NCBI RefSeq assembly: GCF_013375155.1
Contig: NZ_JABXOF010000012.1
Location: 152,956 to 216,955, forward strand
DNA from: Serratia ureilytica
GTDB lineage: Bacteria > Pseudomonadota > Gammaproteobacteria > Enterobacterales > Enterobacteriaceae
DNA: 64,000 nt
Direction: 5' to 3'
Shown here in pieces: positions 10,218 to 19,682 of this stretch. The position numbers and the translations under genes were made by a program. Below the pieces are notes generated by a model that was not told the origin of the DNA, made no database searches, and saw only the letters and a list, made by a program, of their open reading frames with translations. How positions within the stretch are numbered: the stretch's first letter is position 1; each line of letters begins with the position of its first letter.

Positions 10218-12776
10218 TCAGAACAGCTCGTGGCTTTCGCCGCCCGGATCGGTCAGCGTGGTGCCGGTATCGCGCGATGGGTAGTCCGTCGGCTGCGTTC
10301 CTTCGATAAAGTACTCGGAACGGCTGCCGCCGCCACCGCCAGAGAGCTTGCCGCTGCTCTTGTCGATGGTGACGCTGATGATGCCCGGAGGCGGCGTGAC
10401 TTTCTGCTCCGGAATGCCTTCCAGCGCGATCTTCATGAAGTCGTCCCACGCCGGCTGGGCGCTCTTGGCACCGCCTTCGCCGCCGGAAATCTGATCCGGG
10501 ATAGCGCCGGACACCGTCGAACGGCCCAGATCGCGGCGGTGATCGTCGAAGCCGATCCACACCGACGTCACGGTATCCGGGCCATAGCCGGAGAACCAGG
10601 CGTCTTTGGAACTGTTGGTGGTACCGGTTTTGCCGCCGATATCATGACGTTTCAGATCGCGCCCGGCGCGCCAGGCGGTGCCCATCCAACCCGGTTCACC
10701 GAAGATGTTGCTGTTCAGCGCGTCGTGGATCAGGAAGGCCAGCGGCGTGCTGATCACGTGCGGCGCATACTGTTGGTCGCCGTCCTGCTGCACCTGAGCC
10801 GGGGTTACCTGCTCCAGCTGCGGCATCGGCACCGTGCTGTTGCTGCCTTCCTGCGAGGTGGCGACGTTTTCGATGTTGTCATCGGACAGCACGGCCGAAC
10901 GGTGAGTATCACCGTAGATCACCGGCAGGTTGCAGCTGCTGCAAACCACTTTAGGTTTGGCTTCGAACACCGTATTGCCGTTGTCGTCTTCAATTTTGGT
11001 GATGAAGTACGGATCGACCAGGTAACCGCCGTTCGCCAGCACCGCGTAACCGCGCACCAGCTGCATCGGGGTGAAGGAAGCGGAGCCCAGCGCCAGCGAT
11101 TCGGTATGCACGATGTTCTGTGCCGGGAAGCCGAAGCGCTGCAGATATTCCGCCGCGTAGTCGACGCCCATCGCACGCATCGCGCGCACCATCACCACGT
11201 TCTTCGACTGCCCCAGCCCTTGACGCAGACGAATCGGGCCATCGTAGGTCGGCGGCGAGTTCTTCGGCCGCCAGTCGGTGCCGGCGCCGGCATCCCAACG
11301 GGTGATCGGCAAGTCGTTCAGGATGGTGGCCAGCGTCAGGCCTTTATCCATCGCGGCGGTATACAGGAACGGTTTGATGTTCGAGCCCACCTGACGCAGG
11401 GCCTGCGTGACGCGGTTGAACTTGCTCTGGTTGAAATCGAAGCCGCCGACCAGCGCTTTCACCGCGCCGTCGTTCGGGTTGATGGAAACCAGCGCCGAGT
11501 TGACGTCCGGCACCTGCGACAGCCACCAGGCCTCGTTCACTTTACGCACCCAGACCTGCTGGCCTGGCTGCACCACGTCGGTGACGCGTTTCGGCGTTGG
11601 GCCTTGCTGAGTGTCTGAACGGTATGGCCGCGCCCAGCGCATGGTGGCCATCGGCAGGGCAATGCTGCTGCCGTCGGCCAGCATCGCCGTCGCTTCCTGC
11701 GGGTTGGCGGCGGTGATGACCGCCGGCGCCAGCGGGCCGTAGTTCGGCAGGTTTTTCAGCGAGTCGACAATCTGTTTGCGATCCCAGGCCGCTTCGCCGA
11801 CTTTCCACAGCACGTTTGACGGGCCGCGATAGCCGTGGCGCATGTCATAGGCCAACACGTTATTGCGCACCGATTCCTGCGCCGCCAGCTGCAGCCGTTT
11901 GGTCACGGTGGTGTAAACCTTATAACCGTCGGTATAGGCGTTTTCACCGTAGCGCTTGATCATCTCCTGACGCACCATCTCGGAGAGATACGGGGCGGAG
12001 AAGCTGATTTCCGGCGCATGGTAGTTGGCGACCAAATCTTCAGAACGCGCCTGATCGTACTGCGCCTGCGTGATGTAGTGTTCGTCCAGCATGCGCGACA
12101 GCACTACGTTGCGACGGGCAACGGCGCGATCGTGCGAATAGAGCGGGTTGAAGGTGGACGGCGCTTTCGGCAGGCCGGCGATGGTCGCCATCTCGCTCAG
12201 GGTGAGCTGGCTGACGTCCTTGCCGAAATAGACCTGCGCGGCGGCGCCCACGCCGTAAGCGCGGTAACCCAGGTAGATCTTGTTCAGATACAGCTCAAGG
12301 ATTTCATCTTTGGTCAGCATCTGCTCGATGCGTACCGCCAGGAAGGCTTCCTTGATTTTACGCATCAGGGTGCGTTCAGGGCTTAAGAAGAAGTTACGCG
12401 CCAGCTGTTGGGTAATGGTGCTGGCCCCCTGGGAAGCGTGGCCGGAGACCAGCGCGATGGAGGCCGCGCGGAAGATGCCGACCGGATCGACACCGTGGTG
12501 ATCATAGAAGCGGCTGTCTTCGGTGGCGATAAATGCGTGCACCATCACCGGCGGAATTTGATCCAACTTCAGCGGAATGCGGCGCTTCTCGCCGTACTGG
12601 GCGATCAGTTCGCCATCGGCGCTGTAAACCTGCATCGGTATCTGCAGCCGCACGTCTTTCAGCGTTGCGACGTCGGGCAGCTGCGGCTCGACATATTTGT
12701 ACAAGCCGAAAATCGAGGCTGCTCCCAGCACGATGCAACATACTGCAAGGATTAGTAAATACTTTACGAACTTCAC
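10218..12776 (-). CDS. mrcA: Penicillin-binding protein 1a (bifunctional transglycosylase/transpeptidase)
   Basis: An 852-residue class A PBP that polymerises and cross-links peptidoglycan. A membrane anchor lies at about residues 7-25. The glycosyltransferase domain carries the catalytic glutamate in ATEDSRFYDHHGVD and a QQLARNFFLS motif. An OB-like insert follows, then the transpeptidase domain with the active serine in VGSNIKPFLYT, SKN in GQSKNVVMV and KTGTTNSSKDAWFSGY. The start region encodes MKFVKYLLILAVCC as in the family. It is divergent from hofM, 121 bp away, as in E. coli. Confidence 0.98.
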   Translation of the reverse strand: MKFVKYLLILAVCCIVLGAASIFGLYKYVEPQLPDVATLKDVRLQIPMQVYSADGELIAQYGEKRRIPLKLDQIPPVMVHAFIATEDSRFYDHHGVDPVGIFRAASIALVSGHASQGASTITQQLARNFFLSPERTLMRKIKEAFLAVRIEQMLTKDEILELYLNKIYLGYRAYGVGAAAQVYFGKDVSQLTLSEMATIAGLPKAPSTFNPLYSHDRAVARRNVVLSRMLDEHYITQAQYDQARSEDLVANYHAPEISFSAPYLSEMVRQEMIKRYGENAYTDGYKVYTTVTKRLQLAAQESVRNNVLAYDMRHGYRGPSNVLWKVGEAAWDRKQIVDSLKNLPNYGPLAPAVITAANPQEATAMLADGSSIALPMATMRWARPYRSDTQQGPTPKRVTDVVQPGQQVWVRKVNEAWWLSQVPDVNSALVSINPNDGAVKALVGGFDFNQSKFNRVTQALRQVGSNIKPFLYTAAMDKGLTLATILNDLPITRWDAGAGTDWRPKNSPPTYDGPIRLRQGLGQSKNVVMVRAMRAMGVDYAAEYLQRFGFPAQNIVHTESLALGSASFTPMQLVRGYAVLANGGYLVDPYFITKIEDDNGNTVFEAKPKVVCSSCNLPVIYGDTHRSAVLSDDNIENVATSQEGSNSTVPMPQLEQVTPAQVQQDGDQQYAPHVISTPLAFLIHDALNSNIFGEPGWMGTAWRAGRDLKRHDIGGKTGTTNSSKDAWFSGYGPDTVTSVWIGFDDHRRDLGRSTVSGAIPDQISGGEGGAKSAQPAWDDFMKIALEGIPEQKVTPPPGIISVTIDKSSGKLSGGGGGSRSEYFIEGTQPTDYPSRDTGTTLTDPGGESHELF

Positions 12777-12897
12777 CTGAGATTTCCCATTTCTAAGTCA
12801 TTTGGGCAGTTTATAAACAACCGCGCGGTAGTATAAAGGCAAGCCTGCGACATGGATATGTTCTTTTATCATCGGATGTTATGGAGGCTTGTGAAAC

Positions 12898-13731
12898 ATG
12901 TTCCCTCAAGCATGGCAGGTGGGGCTGGATATACAAATCGACTGCGTGCGGGCGCTGGCGGTCCAACGCCGCCGCAACGGCTGGCAACTGCGTCACTGGT
13001 GGCAACAGACGCTGCCGCAGGCGGTTTTACGCGACGGCTGCCTGGCACCTTCCGAAGCCCTGATCCGGGCGCTGCGGCAATGGCGCGTCCAACTGCCGCG
13101 ACATATTTCCTTACGCATTGCCCTGCCGGCGCAGCGGGTGTTGCAACAGTGCATGGCGCAGCCGGACGCGCGGCTGCGCGAGCCGGAACGCAGCGACTAT
13201 ATCGTTGGCCACGGCGTGAAGCAGTTCCCACTCGACGGCCAGACGCTGGCGCTCGACTATCGCGCTGCGCCGGCGGAGGGGGCGGCGCTGCTGTTGACCG
13301 CCGCGCGGCGGCAGGAGCTGCAGCAGTGGCTGCACTGTCTGCGCCAGGCGGGCCTGCATCCGCAAGCGGTCGATATTACGCCCTGCGCGCTGCGGATGAT
13401 GGCGACGGCGGCGGGCGTGCCGCACACCGCGGGGCTGATGCATCGTCTCGAGCGAGAATGGCTGTGGGTGGCGCCGGCCGACGGCGCGTTCGCGTTCGGG
13501 CTGACGCCGGGCGACGATGACGCGCAGGCGCTGCGGGCGCTGCAAGCCCAGACGCCGACGGACGATGATCGACCGGTCTATGCCGGCAGCGTGCTGGCAG
13601 GAGCCTTGCCCGTCGGCTGCCTTTCCTGGTCGCCGCTCAGCGCCTTCACGCAGCTGCGTCCGCCGTTGCCCGTGCATCCCTCAGCGTTTACGTTGGCCGG
13701 CGGTCTGGCGCTGCGCGAGGAGGACCGCTGA
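12898..13731 (+). CDS. hofM: HofM, PilM-like component of DNA-uptake machinery
   Basis: A 277-residue cytoplasmic PilM/ComA-type protein of the actin-like fold, expected to organise the inner-membrane PilN/PilO-like proteins. The N terminus (MFPQAWQVGLDIQ) resembles the usual phosphate-1 strand of PilM. The gene begins a tightly packed hof cluster: its stop overlaps the hofN start (TGATG at 13731). In E. coli these genes are required for growth on DNA as a nutrient, known from the family. Sequence is divergent and GC-rich, so the name rests on context plus weak similarity. Confidence 0.85.
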   Translation: MFPQAWQVGLDIQIDCVRALAVQRRRNGWQLRHWWQQTLPQAVLRDGCLAPSEALIRALRQWRVQLPRHISLRIALPAQRVLQQCMAQPDARLREPERSDYIVGHGVKQFPLDGQTLALDYRAAPAEGAALLLTAARRQELQQWLHCLRQAGLHPQAVDITPCALRMMATAAGVPHTAGLMHRLEREWLWVAPADGAFAFGLTPGDDDAQALRALQAQTPTDDDRPVYAGSVLAGALPVGCLSWSPLSAFTQLRPPLPVHPSAFTLAGGLALREEDR

Positions 13732-14270
13732 TGTACCAGGTCAACTTTTTGCCCTGGCGGCAACGTCGCGATCGGCGGCGCGGCTGCTTCTGGCTGGGCG
13801 TGTTGCTGTTGCAGGTAACGGTGCTGTTGCTGGCAGGGGGCCTCGTCGCCGGCCAACTGCGTCATCAACAGGCGCAGCGTCAGGAGCGGCTGGCGCTGTT
13901 GGAAGAAGAGCTGGCGGCAGTGACGCTGCTCGTCCGTCAGCAGCAGCAGGAACGGGCGCAACGGGCGCGATACAGCGCCCTCGCTGAACGGCAGGCGCGC
14001 AATGCCCAACATAACCGGCGTTATTTGCAACTGCTGCAGCAACTCTCCTCCTGCCTCCCCCCACCGCTGTGGCTCACGGCGTTGGACAGCGATGCGGCGA
14101 ACGGCCTGCGGCTGCGTGGATTGAGCCGTTCTCCTGCCGCCATTTCGCAGTTCGAACGGCGGCTGGCGGGGATGCCCGCGTTACCGCGGCTGCGTTTGGC
14201 GGAGGTGGCGCAACGCGACGACGGCCTGTACGCCTTTCATCTGGTGGCGCAGTGGCGGCGTGATGGATAA
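13731..14270 (+). CDS. hofN: HofN, PilN-like inner-membrane protein
   Basis: A 179-residue bitopic protein with a short cytoplasmic N terminus (MYQVNFLPWRQRRDRR, a PilN-like motif that would bind PilM), one membrane segment at about residues 17-40, a Q/E/R-rich coiled coil (about 42-95) and a small periplasmic domain. It overlaps hofM by 1 nt and hofO by 8 nt, indicating coupled translation. It would act with HofM and HofO as an inner-membrane platform for the HofQ secretin. Confidence 0.85.
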   Translation: MYQVNFLPWRQRRDRRRGCFWLGVLLLQVTVLLLAGGLVAGQLRHQQAQRQERLALLEEELAAVTLLVRQQQQERAQRARYSALAERQARNAQHNRRYLQLLQQLSSCLPPPLWLTALDSDAANGLRLRGLSRSPAAISQFERRLAGMPALPRLRLAEVAQRDDGLYAFHLVAQWRRDG

Positions 14271-14757
14271 CCGTCTTCCATCCGGGCTGCGCTTCTTGCT
14301 GGGCCTGTCGGGCCGGCGATTGCTGGCCGCGCAATGGCTGGGCATAGGCACGTTGGCGTTGTTGGGCGGGGGCTGGATGCTGCAAGACGAATGGCGTCAG
14401 CGGGAAAGTGCGACAGAGCGGCAACAGCGCCTGCTGCAACAGATCGCCGTGGCGCAGCGCCAACTGGACGAGGCGCCGGTCGCCCTGATGCCGCCGACGC
14501 CGCTCGCTCCGGCCGCCACCGGCGATCTGACGAACGGGCTGCAACGTGCGGGGGGCGCCTTATTGCGCTGGCAGCGGCAGGAAAAACCACCGCGGCAGAC
14601 GCTGAGCTTGCGCATTGACTACCCCGGTTTGTTGGCGCTGCTGGAGGCGCTGCCCGCCGATTTGCGTCTCGAACAATTGAGCGTGGAGACGCCGCCGCAG
14701 GGCATGACGGCGCGGTTGGTTTTACAGGATGCCGCCGAGGAGCTGGCCGATGAGTAA
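14263..14757 (+). CDS. hofO: HofO, PilO-like inner-membrane protein
   Basis: A 164-residue bitopic protein with a membrane segment at about residues 20-42 (LLAAQWLGIGTLALLGGG), a coiled coil (about 45-70) and a periplasmic region of mixed sheet, matching PilO architecture. ATG at 14263 is preferred over the GTG one codon upstream. It overlaps hofN by 8 nt and hofP by 8 nt. Identification relies on order in the cluster and this topology; primary-sequence similarity to PilO is low. Confidence 0.8.
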   Translation: MDNRLPSGLRFLLGLSGRRLLAAQWLGIGTLALLGGGWMLQDEWRQRESATERQQRLLQQIAVAQRQLDEAPVALMPPTPLAPAATGDLTNGLQRAGGALLRWQRQEKPPRQTLSLRIDYPGLLALLEALPADLRLEQLSVETPPQGMTARLVLQDAAEELADE

Positions 14758-15109
14758 AAGATCCGGCCGTTGGTGGTGGCTGCTATGGCCGTGGGCCTTA
14801 TGCGCCGAACCGCGCGACCCGTTTGCGCCGCCTCCGATGCCTGCTTGCGCCCAGACAGAGACATCCCCGGCGGGCTGGCGATTGAAAGGCGTCATCGGGC
14901 AACCGATGCAGCGCTATGGCTGGGTGGTGACGCCGGCGGGGCAATGGTTGCGCCTGCGGCCGCAACAACGGGTGCTTGCCGAGCGCTGGCAGGTGACGCA
15001 GGTGCAGGCGCGCAGCCTGACGTTGAAGGCGCTGACGGCCGAACCGGAGTGCCCGGCGAGCCGCGACGACATATCGCTGATGATCGACGACAAGGATGAC
15101 AAATCATGA
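14750..15109 (+). CDS. hofP: HofP, PilP-like periplasmic protein
   Basis: A 119-residue small protein. The Trp-rich N terminus (SGRWWWLLWPWALCAEPRDPF) looks like a signal or lipoprotein-like leader, and the DPF motif followed by GWRLKGVIG is typical of PilP pilotin-like proteins that link PilNO to the secretin. The start at 14750 lies within the hofO 3' end, and its stop overlaps hofQ by 4 nt (ATGA). An alternative start at 14729 would add seven residues in front of the leader. Confidence 0.8.
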   Translation: MSKRSGRWWWLLWPWALCAEPRDPFAPPPMPACAQTETSPAGWRLKGVIGQPMQRYGWVVTPAGQWLRLRPQQRVLAERWQVTQVQARSLTLKALTAEPECPASRDDISLMIDDKDDKS

Positions 15110-16350
15110 AAGGACGCGCTGGACTGGGCTTGGCGCTAGGGTGTTTGGCGCTCGGCACCGCGCAGGCTCAGGATAAACAGATAATCTCATTGGAGTTTCA
15201 GGATGCGCCGGTCACGGTCATCCTGCAGGCCTTGGCGGATTATCGGCAGATGAACCTGATCGCCGCGCCGGGCGTGAGCGGCAACCTGACGCTGCGGCTG
15301 GAGGATGTGCCCTGGCCCCAGGCGCTGGCGCTGACCCTGCGTATGGGCAAACTGACGATGACGCGGGAGGGTAACGTGATGCTGATCTCCCCGGAGCCGG
15401 ATGCGCGGGAAAAAAGACAGCTGCAAGAGGCGCTGGCGCAGCGGCAACCCTTGCACAGCCTGACGATGACCGTGCAAAACGGCGATGCGGCGGAAATTGC
15501 CGAAAGCCTCAACGCCCAACGTGGCGCGTTGCTGAGCGAGCGTGGCAGCGTGTTGGCGGATAAACGCACCAATACGCTGCTGCTGCGCGACACCGCGCCG
15601 ATTGTGGCGCAGTTGAAAAAGCGGATAACGGAAATGGATGCGCCGCTGGCACAGGTGCAACTGGCGGCGCATATCGTGACCATCAACAGCGAAAGCCTGC
15701 GTGAGCTCGGCGTGCGTTGGGGATTGGCGCCCGACGACAGGCCGGCGCGGCCGCTGCGGCCGGGCAATATCGGCGTTAACCTGCCGTTGGAGCGCAGCGC
15801 GGTGAACGCCGGTTTCCATCTGGCGCGCATCAGCGGGCGTTTGCTGAGCCTGGAGCTGACGGCGCTGGAGCAGGAAAATCAGGTGGAGATCATCGCCAGC
15901 CCGCGTCTCCTGACGGCGCATCTGCAAACCGCCAGCATCAAGCAAGGGACGGAGATCCCTTATGAAGTGTCCAGCGGCGCCAGCGGTGCGACCGCCATCG
16001 AGTTTAAAGAGGCGGTGCTGGGCATGGAGGTGACGCCGAAGGTGTTGCCGGACGGGCGCATCACGCTGACGCTGCAGATCAGCCAAAATATGCCGGGGCG
16101 CGCCATCAGCCGAGGGGCCGGAGAGGCGTTGACCATCGATAAACAGGAGATTAAGACGCAGATCACGGTGAAAAACGGCGAAACCCTGGTGCTCGGCGGC
16201 ATTTTTCAACGGCATCGCGGCAAGACGGCGGACAAGGTGCCGGGACTGGGGGATGCGCCGCTGCTGGGGGGCTTGTTCCGGCAGAGCGGCGCACAACAGA
16301 AAAAACGCGAGCTGGTGATCTTTATTACGCCAACCCTGATTAAGGGATAA
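15106..16350 (+). CDS. hofQ: HofQ, outer-membrane secretin of the DNA-uptake system
   Basis: A 414-residue PilQ-family secretin. The signal peptide covers about residues 1-21 (LGLALGCLALGTAQAQ). N-terminal STN/N0 and N1 domains follow (about 25-180), and the secretin beta-barrel domain runs from about 190 to the end, closing with VLGGIFQ and VPGLGDAPLLGGLFR and the KKRELVIFITPTLI signature. Length matches E. coli HofQ (412). It is the last gene of the hofMNOPQ cluster and would form the channel for double-stranded DNA. No frameshift is visible across the five genes. Confidence 0.92.
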   Translation: MKGRAGLGLALGCLALGTAQAQDKQIISLEFQDAPVTVILQALADYRQMNLIAAPGVSGNLTLRLEDVPWPQALALTLRMGKLTMTREGNVMLISPEPDAREKRQLQEALAQRQPLHSLTMTVQNGDAAEIAESLNAQRGALLSERGSVLADKRTNTLLLRDTAPIVAQLKKRITEMDAPLAQVQLAAHIVTINSESLRELGVRWGLAPDDRPARPLRPGNIGVNLPLERSAVNAGFHLARISGRLLSLELTALEQENQVEIIASPRLLTAHLQTASIKQGTEIPYEVSSGASGATAIEFKEAVLGMEVTPKVLPDGRITLTLQISQNMPGRAISRGAGEALTIDKQEIKTQITVKNGETLVLGGIFQRHRGKTADKVPGLGDAPLLGGLFRQSGAQQKKRELVIFITPTLIKG

Positions 16351-16432
16351 GCGGCGGCCTGTCGGCCGGGCGGCAAATCGCCTAAAGTTGATGAGCAGAT
16401 ACACTTTTTTATCCCCTTGGGGGGATCTGCGT

Positions 16433-16461
16433 TTGACGCTGCGGCCGATTTAGCTTACAAG
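16433..16461 (+). promoter_or_regulatory. Distal aroK promoter candidate
   Basis: TTGACG (16433-16438), a 17-bp spacer, then TACAAG (16456-16461). This matches sigma70 consensus at 5/6 and 4/6 positions. It would give a leader of roughly 230 nt before aroK. Confidence 0.55.
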
Positions 16462-16557
16462 GGTTACCGAATTGAGCACCGAGGTTTTTTGTTAGCGCCA
16501 AGACGCCGTTAAAAACATATGGTTTCCCTCCCGCGGCGTGGATTGCGATTTATTCGG

Positions 16558-16587
16558 TTGCCAAACTACCAAGAGTGTTGAGATAAT
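16558..16587 (+). promoter_or_regulatory. Proximal aroK promoter candidate
   Basis: TTGCCA (16558-16563), an 18-bp spacer, then GATAAT (16582-16587), 5/6 matches in both hexamers. This would start transcription about 105 nt upstream of aroK. E. coli aroK also has two promoters. Confidence 0.6.
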
Positions 16588-16699
16588 TTTTCGTCTGATC
16601 TCGCACTATCGCTCATGAGGTTTCAGTTTAGGTCCCGCCGCTGATTTGATTGGCGGGGCGGGTTAACATTAACGAATTGTCTTAGTAATACCGAAAAAC

Positions 16700-17221
16700 A
16701 TGGCAGAGAAACGCAATATCTTTCTGGTTGGGCCTATGGGTGCCGGCAAAAGCACTATTGGCCGTCAGTTAGCTCAGCAACTCAATATGGAGTTCTTCGA
16801 CTCCGATCAAGAAATTGAGCGACGTACCGGAGCTGACGTGGGCTGGGTATTCGACGTGGAAGGGGAAGAAGGTTTCCGCGATCGTGAAGAAAAAGTCATT
16901 AATGAACTGACGGAAAAACAAGGGATTGTGTTGGCGACCGGCGGCGGTTCGGTGAAGTCGCGCGAAACGCGCAACCGTCTGTCCGCGCGCGGCGTGGTGG
17001 TTTATCTCGAAACCACGATCGAAAAGCAGTTGGCTCGTACCCAGCGTGATAAAAAACGCCCGCTGCTGCAGGTTGATTCTCCGCCGCGTGAAGTGCTGGA
17101 AGCTTTGGCGAAAGAGCGCAATCCGTTGTATGAAGAGATTGCCGATGTCACCATTCGCACCGACGATCAGAGCGCTAAAGTGGTTGCCAACCAGATCATC
17201 AACATGCTGGAAAGCAACTGA
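16700..17221 (+). CDS. aroK: Shikimate kinase I
   Basis: A 173-residue kinase phosphorylating shikimate at the 3-hydroxyl in the common aromatic pathway. The Walker A is [13 protein letters not shown] (K17), DSDQEIERR supplies the shikimate/Mg aspartates, TGGGSV is the Walker B-like loop, and RPLL sits in the lid region. The length matches AroK. It opens the long operon aroK-aroB-damX-dam-rpe-gph-trpS. Confidence 0.98.
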   Translation: MAEKRNIFLVGPMGAGKSTIGRQLAQQLNMEFFDSDQEIERRTGADVGWVFDVEGEEGFRDREEKVINELTEKQGIVLATGGGSVKSRETRNRLSARGVVVYLETTIEKQLARTQRDKKRPLLQVDSPPREVLEALAKERNPLYEEIADVTIRTDDQSAKVVANQIINMLESN

Positions 17222-17327
17222 TTGCTGATTTTCGCGTTCGCCGTCGGCCAATGCGGAAAACTGATTTGTGTTCCCCGCCGTTGCGGGGATCAACCACCGC
17301 CGTACCATACAGAGAACTAAGCGCGAC

Positions 17328-18428
17328 ATGGAGAGAATTACTGTAACGCTTGGGGAGCGCAGCTACCCGATTACCATCGCCGCCGGATTGTTTGACGATC
17401 CGGCTTCTTTTATGCCGTTAAAGGCGGGTGAACAAGCGATGTTGGTCACCAACCAGACCCTGGCGCCGCTCTATCTGGAGCGTGTCCGGCAGGTGCTGGA
17501 GCAGAGCGGCGTCGTGGTGGATCAGGTGATTCTTCCCGATGGTGAGCAGTACAAATCTCTGGCGGTGTTGGAGCAGGTGTTTTCGGCGCTGCTCGAAAAA
17601 CCGCACGGGCGCGATACCACGCTGATCGCGCTCGGTGGCGGCGTTGTCGGCGATCTGACCGGCTTTGCCGCCGCGTGCTACCAACGCGGCGTGCGCTTCA
17701 TTCAGGTTCCCACCACGCTGCTGTCGCAGGTGGACTCCTCCGTGGGCGGTAAGACCGCCGTCAACCACCCGCTCGGCAAAAACATGATCGGCGCTTTCTA
17801 TCAACCCGCTTCGGTGGTGGTTGATCTGGATTGCCTGAAAACGCTGCCGACGCGTGAACTCTCTTCCGGCCTGGCCGAAGTCATCAAATACGGGATCATT
17901 CTCGATCGCGAGTTTTTCGTCTGGTTGGAAAATAACATCGATGCGCTGATGGCGTTGGATATGCAGGCGTTGGCCTACTGTATTCGCCGCTGCTGCGAGC
18001 TGAAGGCCGAGGTGGTGGCCGCAGACGAACGCGAAAGCGGTCTGCGCGCCCTGCTGAATCTGGGCCATACTTACGGCCATGCTATCGAAGCCGAGATGGG
18101 CTACGGCGTGTGGCTGCACGGTGAGGCGGTGGCTGCGGGCATGGTGATGGCGGCGGAAACCGCGCACCGTCTCGGCCAGTTCTCCGTTGAAGACATCGAG
18201 CGCATCAAAGCGCTGCTGCTGCGCGCCGGCTTGCCGGTCTGCGGGCCGCAGGAAATGACGCCGGAATCCTACTTGCCGCACATGTTGCGCGACAAGAAAG
18301 TGCTGGCGGGGGAACTGCGTTTGGTGTTGCCGACCGCGATCGGTGCGGCGGAAGTGCGCGGCGGCGTAGGGCATGAGCTGGTGCTGGCGTCGATCGCCGC
18401 CTGCTTGCCTGAGCGGAAGCGTAATTAA
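17328..18428 (+). CDS. aroB: 3-dehydroquinate synthase
   Basis: A 366-residue NAD- and metal-dependent enzyme making 3-dehydroquinate from DAHP, the second shikimate step. The NAD-binding [15 protein letters not shown] loop, the [15 protein letters not shown] substrate loop and the metal ligands (E in LAEVIKYG, H in [11 protein letters not shown] and [11 protein letters not shown]) are all present. ATG at 17328 is preferred to in-frame codons in the 106-bp gap after aroK because it yields the family N terminus ([15 protein letters not shown]). Confidence 0.98.
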   Translation: MERITVTLGERSYPITIAAGLFDDPASFMPLKAGEQAMLVTNQTLAPLYLERVRQVLEQSGVVVDQVILPDGEQYKSLAVLEQVFSALLEKPHGRDTTLIALGGGVVGDLTGFAAACYQRGVRFIQVPTTLLSQVDSSVGGKTAVNHPLGKNMIGAFYQPASVVVDLDCLKTLPTRELSSGLAEVIKYGIILDREFFVWLENNIDALMALDMQALAYCIRRCCELKAEVVAADERESGLRALLNLGHTYGHAIEAEMGYGVWLHGEAVAAGMVMAAETAHRLGQFSVEDIERIKALLLRAGLPVCGPQEMTPESYLPHMLRDKKVLAGELRLVLPTAIGAAEVRGGVGHELVLASIAACLPERKRN

Positions 18429-18584
18429 ATCGGACTAAGTAACAGTGGCTTAGCCGCCATTAGCATCTATATTAATACAGTGAGCAGAGCACGACGGGTG
18501 TCGCTTTGCCATCATCGGGTTAATCCGCCCGTGCCACGGTAGGTCTACGGTGGTGGGCTTTTGCCTCTAGTTGGAGGGTTTCAG

Positions 18585-19598
18585 ATGGACGAGTTTAAAC
18601 CGGAAGACGATCTCAGACCTGATAGCAGCGATCGTCGTCCTACGCGTTCGCGCAAGCCGGCCGCCGCGCCGCGCTTCGCCGTTTCGCGCCAGCATTTGAT
18701 GATTGGCATCGGCATTTTGGTGCTGCTGCTGCTGATTATCGGCATCGGTTCAGCCCTGAAGGCGCCGACCAAACATGAAGCGGCTCAGGAGAGCGGCGCG
18801 CAAAACGGCGCGGCCCGCGATATCAACCTGTCCGGTTCTTCGTCGCTGACCACCGCCAATAACGGCGTGCCGGGCGGCACGACGGATACCCACGATAATA
18901 ACGGCGTGAGCGCGACTCAGCCGCAGCAACCGCAGAACGTCAGCGTTCCGCCGATCTCCGGCACGCCGACCGAAGCGCAAACGCAGCCTCAGCAAGGCGG
19001 TGCGCAGCAGCGCGTCGATTTGCCGGGCAACATGGCGGATGCGCTGTCGCAGCAGCAGGGGCAGGTTGACGCCGCTACGCAGGGCATGACCGGCGCAGCG
19101 TCGACGTTGCCGACCGCACCGGCAACGGTGATGAGCGGCGCCGCAGCGCGCGAAGCGACGCGTCCTGTGCAGGGCACTGCCCCGCAACAGCATAAAACGC
19201 CGGCGAAAACCGCCGCCGCCAAACCGACCGCAACGCAGCATAAATCACCGACTACGGTGTATACGCCGCCGGCCAAGCCGTCTTCCACCGCGAAAGCGGG
19301 AGCGGTCGCCAGCAGCGGCAGTTCTGTGCAGTCTGCGCCGGGCAGCCACTATACCTTGCAACTGAGCAGCGCTTCGCGTTCCGATACGCTGAACGCCTAC
19401 GCCAAACAGCAGAAGCTGCAGAATTACCTGGTGTACGCCACCAAGCGTGACGGCAAGCCGTGGTATGTGCTGGTGAGCGGCAACTATGCGTCTTCTGCTG
19501 AAGCGAAGCGCGCCATTGCTTCGTTGCCGGCCGATGTGCAGGCGAAAAAACCATGGGTTCGACCTGTACACCAAGTGCAGCAAGATCTTAAAAAATAA
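18585..19598 (+). CDS. damX: Septal-ring protein DamX
   Basis: A 337-residue bitopic division protein that binds septal peptidoglycan. The charged N-terminal cytoplasmic part (MDEFKPEDDLRPDSSDRR) precedes one membrane segment at about residues 45-63. A long low-complexity periplasmic linker rich in Ala, Gln, Pro and Thr (about 70-255) leads to a C-terminal SPOR domain (YTLQLSSASRSDTLNAYA to the end). The start at 18585 follows TTGGAGGG. E. coli DamX is about 428 residues; the difference is in the linker. It lies 156 bp after aroB and before dam. Confidence 0.93.
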   Translation: MDEFKPEDDLRPDSSDRRPTRSRKPAAAPRFAVSRQHLMIGIGILVLLLLIIGIGSALKAPTKHEAAQESGAQNGAARDINLSGSSSLTTANNGVPGGTTDTHDNNGVSATQPQQPQNVSVPPISGTPTEAQTQPQQGGAQQRVDLPGNMADALSQQQGQVDAATQGMTGAASTLPTAPATVMSGAAAREATRPVQGTAPQQHKTPAKTAAAKPTATQHKSPTTVYTPPAKPSSTAKAGAVASSGSSVQSAPGSHYTLQLSSASRSDTLNAYAKQQKLQNYLVYATKRDGKPWYVLVSGNYASSAEAKRAIASLPADVQAKKPWVRPVHQVQQDLKK

Positions 19599-19682
19599 AT
19601 CATTTAAATTTGTGCGCTGATGTGCTGTCTGAAACAGAGTACAATCCGCCGCTCTGAATTGTATAAGTAGCTAATTGACGGC

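Larger units (their letters stand above)
16351..16699. other. hofQ-aroK intergenic region
   Basis: This 349-bp stretch has no gene. It carries two good sigma70-like promoters for the aroK operon (listed separately) and a long transcribed leader. A short ATCCCC/GGGGAT hairpin near 16411-16425 lacks a T tract and is not a convincing hofQ terminator. Confidence 0.6.

Noticed and set aside
12846..12861. Possible CRP-S (Sxy) site upstream of hofM
   Set aside because: Only the left half (TGCGA) fits; the right half is TATGT and spacing to TATCAT at 12867 is wrong for an activator site.
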